Assembly: GCA_030549335.1 (NCBI GenBank)
Contig: CM060183.1
Span: 20,844,552 to 20,908,551, forward strand
DNA: 64,000 nucleotides
Reading direction: 5' to 3'
Origin: Pontederia crassipes
Taxonomy: Eukaryota > Streptophyta > Magnoliopsida > Commelinales > Pontederiaceae
Shown: positions 58,980 to 64,000 of the stretch, piece by piece
Layout of the letters: each line of letters opens with the position of its first letter
Position numbering within the stretch: position 1 is the first letter of the stretch
Notes under the pieces: generated by a model
What the model was told of the DNA's origin: nothing
The model's input: only the letters and a program-made list of their open reading frames with translations
Databases searched by the model: none
Program-made: the position numbers and the translations under genes

Positions 58980-60686
58980 AACGCGCAGAAACACCCTTGC
59001 CATTTACGAAAGTTACTCGAGAGTCCTCGAGTGACCTTGTTAACGGATCCATGGGCCAAACGTTCCTGGTTCGAATTTGGGCTTTTTGCTTTTCGAACGT
59101 TTACCCAACACCCGCCATTTTCTTGCAAAATATTCTTCGAATTTAGTCGCTTATTTACCTATCTTTTTTAAAAAAAATTAAAAGGGAATTGAATTTACAT
59201 TTTTGTTGCCCGGGGCCGACCAGCCGAACAGGGCATCTCGAATTATATATATTAGCATCAGACTAGCACGACGAATGATATAATAAAAAAGATTTTGTAA
59301 ACACTTATTCGAAATCTCACTTATTAGAGTTCATTGTGAAAGAATCTTCTGAGAAATTAGTCATGATATATCTGATTCATGCATAATATCATGAAAAATG
59401 AATACAAATTTGTGACTGCTACTTAGTATCGATATTGACAATGAATCTAAAAAAGTATCTAAAAGGGAATATATATATCAAATGGTTTCTTCCATGACTA
59501 GAACACTCGTTAATCAGTTATTCAAAATTTTAATTTCATGCAATCAAACAATAATGTAGCAAGATAAGGTTTAAGTGTTTGGCAATCTCTTTTTCTAGGG
59601 ATAGAAAGTCATTTTTAAAGAAATATCTCAATACTATATTTTATTTTAAATGTTATCATCTTTGATCTGGCTTCTTCCGACAATAAAAAAAATAGAATAT
59701 TTCGTATCAAATAATGTTTCGTTAGAATTAAAATTTGAAAATATTTTTTCCAGTAACACTTAGATGTTTGAACACAAAATCTATAAGTAGAGATTTCATA
59801 TTTTATTCTTATTATATTTCATTTTTTAGATAAAAAATATTTGATTATTAAACATCATATTTTTTCCTGTATATCACATCTTTAATTTTACTTGCAACCC
59901 AAATAAATTTTTATTTAACAATAATCAATATTTTTTATATTAAAATAATATTTTAAAAATATCACTACTCAGATTAAAATATTGTAAATTAATTTTTATG
60001 AATATGATGTATAAAAATTATCATAATTTTTATGAATATGATGTATTTTAATTACTAGGTTTACCAAATACTTTTTATTAAATTTATAAATAAATCATTA
60101 TTCGCTAATAGCTAACCGTTGTACTCTAATCAAATCAAATGATTAAAATGTTGTCCCAACTATTGGTTGGTTAACTGAAAGGGTAAATTATTTTTTATCT
60201 CGCCCAATTTGGAATTCTTAAATAATATTTTAAAAAAACCGGACCATTCGGTCCGATTAATTCAACCACAAACCGATCATCGACCCGGTCTGAGCTAATA
60301 TATCAACTTAGTTTTGATGAAAAATTAGTATGAACAAAAAAAACCAGGAAAATCGAATTGAACGACAATTCAGGCTCAACATGGTTTTTTTTTATTTTCT
60401 TGAATAAAGAAGGAAATAAATGAGTGAAAATGAAAAGTCTTAAAATTAAAAATTAAAATTCTTAGTACAAAAAATGGAAATAAAAAGAATGATGGAAGAT
60501 ATAATCCAAAATTATAAGAGATTTGGAATTTTAATAGGACAAAAAGAAGGAAACATAATAATGATGATAATGATGATGATGATTTCGTGTAAGCAATACT
60601 TTTTTTAAATCATAACAATAAAATCAATCAACTTTAAAGTAAAATAAAAAAAATAAGAAATCAAGTTAAAAAATATTATGAAGTAC
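58980..60686. other. Intergenic sequence upstream of the L31 gene
   Basis: AT-rich after about 59160. No gene or assignable repeat. Confidence 0.45.
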
Positions 60687-60695
60687 AAGAATTTT

Positions 60696-62041
60696 GAGTT
60701 TAAGGAAGCTGGTTGGATCCACAGTTATGGTCTATCGTGGATCTCAAGATCCACGACTGTGTTGAAGCATTCTCAATAGTGCTCTCAAGAGGAAGCGTGG
60801 TGGTCTGGTTCAACGCGATTCAGTTCTCATAGGTCTTTCTTTCTCCTTCAGACGCTCGTCCTTCTCTCCTTGCCACACCCCTCCCCCCGAACGTTGGCTC
60901 TTTGGATGCCATCTCCCCAGATGTTGTCGCCTTGGATGCCACTGACTCAAACACCTTTGGCGATGGTCGCCACCGCCCTCGACGCTGCCGCTTCGAATGT
61001 CGTTGTTCTTCAGTCCTTGCAATTTAGGATATCAAACGGAGGCGCCATCATTTTAGGGCATCCAACGAAGGCGTCCACCGTCATTTTCTATGAATGGAGG
61101 CGTCAATCCAGACGTCGCACAGATCATCGCGAACAAGAAAGTTGTCATGTTTGACCTGAGGTCTGACCTCGTGCATGCCACAATCGGAGACGAGGCGTTG
61201 GGTCCGTCAGCCACCATCTGCATGCCTCTTTTAAAGTTTGGCGACTTCAACGTCAACAATCGGTCCCAGCTTGTCGAGCCATCCTACGTCGTCCTCGTTG
61301 TCATGCTTATGGGTGGCGTGGGCCGGGAGCGAGGATTGGACCACCCACGAGCTTGAGATACCAGGGTTGGTCGCTGATCAAGTGGCCATCGTCCTCTCCC
61401 ACGCCTCTATCCTCGAGGAATCGCTCTAGATGAAGGAGAAGCTCATGGAGCAGAACATGATACTCAACAGGGACTGGTGGCCAACCAGACCAAGGATTTA
61501 TTTCAGAGTATTATGGTACATGAGATTGTCGCGATGATATACTCAATCGTCGCCCTTCTCTCGGCTCTACGATTTGAGGGTCTGAATCCTCGACAGCTCG
61601 CCCTTATTAAGGTCGGGCTCATTTGGCGTCCCTCGTGGAGGAAGCTGCCCGAGTCACCAGCATTCGAAAATGTAGTCTCGAGCATAAACTACAAGAGTTC
61701 TACATCCATACGATGTTGGACGAGGTGGTGGGCATGTAGCGGCGGCGGCTTTCAACATCTCTAGGCGTAAGCACGATCCGCAGCCACCGGCATTCAACAT
61801 GACAGCGATCTGGACGGCGGCGCTGTCCACAGCGGCGACGTTCAACGTGACTATCTGGTTGGCGGAGAGTGAATGAAGGGCCAGAACATAGATGAAGTAT
61901 TTTACTGAACCGGATTTAATCACCTAAGAGCAGCTTCAACATAGATGAATCGGAAGCGCTTTCAACGTAGTCGTGGATCTTGAGATCCATCATAGTCCAC
62001 AACTATGGACCCAAAAATGGGTCCACAGCTTCCTTAAACTC
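60696..62041 (+). mobile_element. Mutator-like element (candidate Pack-MULE) with about 90-bp inverted ends and captured coding sequence
   Basis: The ends are GAGTTTAAGGAAGCTG and its inverse. Inverted similarity extends about 90 bp, including GGATCTCAAGATCCACGACT in both arms. The flanking nonamers AAGAATTTT (60687-60695) and AACAATATT (62042-62050) match at 7 of 9 positions, as expected for an old 9-bp Mutator target duplication. The interior (about 60850-61870) is GC-rich, unlike the flanks. It contains a broken ethylene-receptor-like fragment and no transposase. Confidence 0.75.
61090..61625 (+). pseudogene. Captured fragment of an ethylene-receptor-like gene (end of GAF domain to histidine-kinase start), frameshifted
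   Basis: Three frames in order match plant ethylene receptors (ETR/ERS/EIN4 family of membrane histidine-kinase-like hormone receptors). The first is ALGPSATICMPLLKFGDFNV then QLVEPSYVVLVVML. After a frameshift near 61330 comes WTTHELEIPGLVADQVAIVL then SHASILEESL, a stop, and MKEKLMEQNMILNRD. After another shift comes NQTKDLFQSIMVHEIVAMIY then SIVALLSALRFEGLNPRQL, which covers the position of the H-box. Transmembrane and receiver parts are absent. The fragment lies wholly within the Mutator-like element and cannot encode a receptor. Identification is by motif recognition. Confidence 0.78.
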
Positions 62042-62379
62042 AACAATATTACTTTCCAAAAGAGAGAAACATGATTAATCATAAGAAAAAATTAACTTTA
62101 AAAAATAATTATGGAAGGAGAATAAAAGATACACTTATAAAAAATTTAAGAGTTATTAATGCATACAAAATACAACATATAATTAGCTATGCATTTAATC
62201 ACATTTCGATTTATTTTCATATAACATGCATCATTTTATGGTCTTATTTGCTTTAATTTTATAAAAATAGAAATCTACTCAAATTCTATTTTTTATTGCA
62301 GAAAAAGAAAGCTGAATTACAAAACTATTAAAGAAAACCACGCTCAAATCGGAGTTAAAACGGAGTCAGAAAGTGAAAA

Positions 62380-63860
62380 TTAATAGAGGCTGCCAAGGCT
62401 GAAATGAATATAACAGGCCGTGAGAGGATTGTAACAGCCCGTTAAATTTTCAGTTTCGCCCAAAAAACTTATCCGAATTACGGGCCGTGACCAAGACGTT
62501 ATGGAGCGTTAAAAGCACGCTTTTACTTCGATTTGGACATTGTAAGACTCGTGAAATCAATGTTACGAGCCGTGAGAAATCATATTCAGGCCATTACGAA
62601 GTTGTTGTGGACCGTTACAAAGGTTAATTTCGAGATTTCTTTCGCTTTCTTGAGAAATTCAATTGCAAATTAACTCCAAATTATACTATAAGACTCATGA
62701 ATGATTAGAAAAAATATTTACTTAGATTTCAAGACGTTTTGGATGGTTTCAAAGTCCAATCAAAATCTATTCCGAATTTTTATTATTTTGACATGAAAAA
62801 TCTCTCAATCAAATCGAAACTTTATCAAAACCCTGAGGACACCTAAAAGATATAAATAGTAAAATAGATTCCCTAGGACACAAAGAAAGGTGTGCTTGAG
62901 TCCTTGAGAATCATGCCTATTGCATAAGGGACATATTCAAGTTGAAGAAGATTGTTGGAGAAGAAGGAGAAGCAACTCAGCGCTAGAGCTCCAAGATCGT
63001 TCCAGAAATCGTCTAAAACAATAATTCTTTTTCTCTGTTCATTGTTGGATGCCCTATTACTTTATTATTTTCACTTTTTTTGTCATTTAGTTTGTGATAG
63101 AGATTTGTATAGTTTCTAGAAAACTGCATGAACCAATTTACCATTGAATTTAACATAATTGTTAATTCTTTTATATTATGATTGTGGCATGCTTAATCTT
63201 ATTTTCCGAGAGCATCTTGCTGTGAGTTTAGATTACAAATCAATTTTGGAATGATTAAGTTCAGAGCATAATACTTTTCAGTAAATAAAATTTTAACTTG
63301 TAAGTCAACTCAATCATAACAAAAGTCTTGTAATTTAGCACAATACTTGATTGTCTGCGGTCTAATAAATTATATCCAACGAAATAATAATTAGTCCAGG
63401 ATTTGCAACTTCATGCATCTTAGTTCTCGGTTAATCAAGGATTTACTCATCGTTAGAAATCTTTTAAGTTTCAGGAAAGGTAGTTCGATTTGATCAGTGC
63501 ATAAATAGTTATCTTATGTGATCCTAATCCGTTTTAAGAATTGACTTTGAATCTTCTTGTTAAAAAGTTTAATATTTTTTGTTGCATGTGAGTTGACCTC
63601 ACTTTTGATCAACCAAAATTCTTAGGGCTATTCACCACTTTACTTTTAATTGTCAAATCGTTTATCTTATGCTTATGCAATTTTAATATTTTTGTTTTAA
63701 AACACAAAACCATTTTCTTCTCTTAGTAGATTATTAGGATAAATCAGATTTAATTAGTTCCTCGTGAGTTCGACAATTTACTTTTTACTTTATTACTTGA
63801 TAAGACTAGTGCACTTGCTAGCGGATTAATTTCTCTACAACTTTTTACGCATGAGTTATT
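62380..63860 (+). repeat. LTR remnant, probably Ty3/gypsy Tat/Athila-type
   Basis: The left part has repeated phrases around GGGCCGTGA and GTTACGAGCCGTGAG (62400-62630), a pattern seen in long plant LTRs. TATAAATA lies at 62851-62858. The right part ends CGTGAGTTCGACAATTTACT followed by GTGCACTTGC, close to the end of Tat/Athila LTRs. No primer-binding site or coding region is recognised before the window ends, so the family call is tentative. Confidence 0.5.
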
Positions 63861-64000
63861 TCCATAAATCAACTATAAAATTATCACGATTTTTCATATC
63901 TAACTCCAAATTATGAATTTATTTTTTTGATCCCTAAACTATAGTGACTTTCTACTTTAGTACTCCCATCACCTTCTATTACATTTTTTAGTTTTGATTT

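Overview
This is a plant nuclear genome window: AT-rich, with spliced genes using GT-AG introns and a heavy load of plant transposon families. The two GC-rich coding starts (first exon of the mannanase gene, the single-exon BAG gene) in an AT-rich background, and the 5'-to-3' fall in GC along the mannanase gene, point to a monocot. I cannot name the species.

Five host genes are supported. On the minus strand: the 5' part of a TFIIF alpha (RAP74) gene (345-3896, running off the left edge), a BAG5-like co-chaperone gene (30304-30924) and a 60S ribosomal protein L31 gene (57633-58856). On the plus strand: a GH5 endo-beta-mannanase gene (41363-44236, five exons, 449 aa) and a coiled-coil/Dilute-like protein of the 'gar2-related' group (53076-56520, seven coding exons, 700 aa). 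Exon joins were worked out by hand from splice sites and reading frame. The five genes show no common pathway.

Most of the rest is mobile DNA. About 4.84-7.54 kb holds foldback elements with GC-rich cores. About 7.8-9.2 kb holds a three-copy long tandem repeat. 10.1-18.3 kb is a decayed Tekay-type Ty3/gypsy element with a 2.5 kb 3' LTR. 18.85-21.8 kb is a second, 5'-truncated Ty3/gypsy relic. 24.4-29.44 kb is a CACTA (En/Spm) deletion derivative with a 30-bp GC-rich tandem array. 32.46-34.84 kb and 46.23-49.96 kb are two Helitron-like elements. 35.4 kb is a MITE. 37.6-39.2 kb is a further foldback element. 60.7-62.0 kb is a Mutator-like element. An LTR remnant lies near the right edge.

Two observations stand out. 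A 623-bp insertion in a TFIIF alpha intron, flanked by perfect 19-bp duplications, joins the 3' end of a non-LTR retroelement to a piece of an RRP5-like (S1 domain) gene. The Mutator-like element at 60.7-62.0 kb carries a broken fragment of an ethylene-receptor-like GAF/histidine-kinase gene, so it looks like a Pack-MULE. I saw no convincing new multi-gene system, no tRNA or rRNA genes and no CRISPR array.
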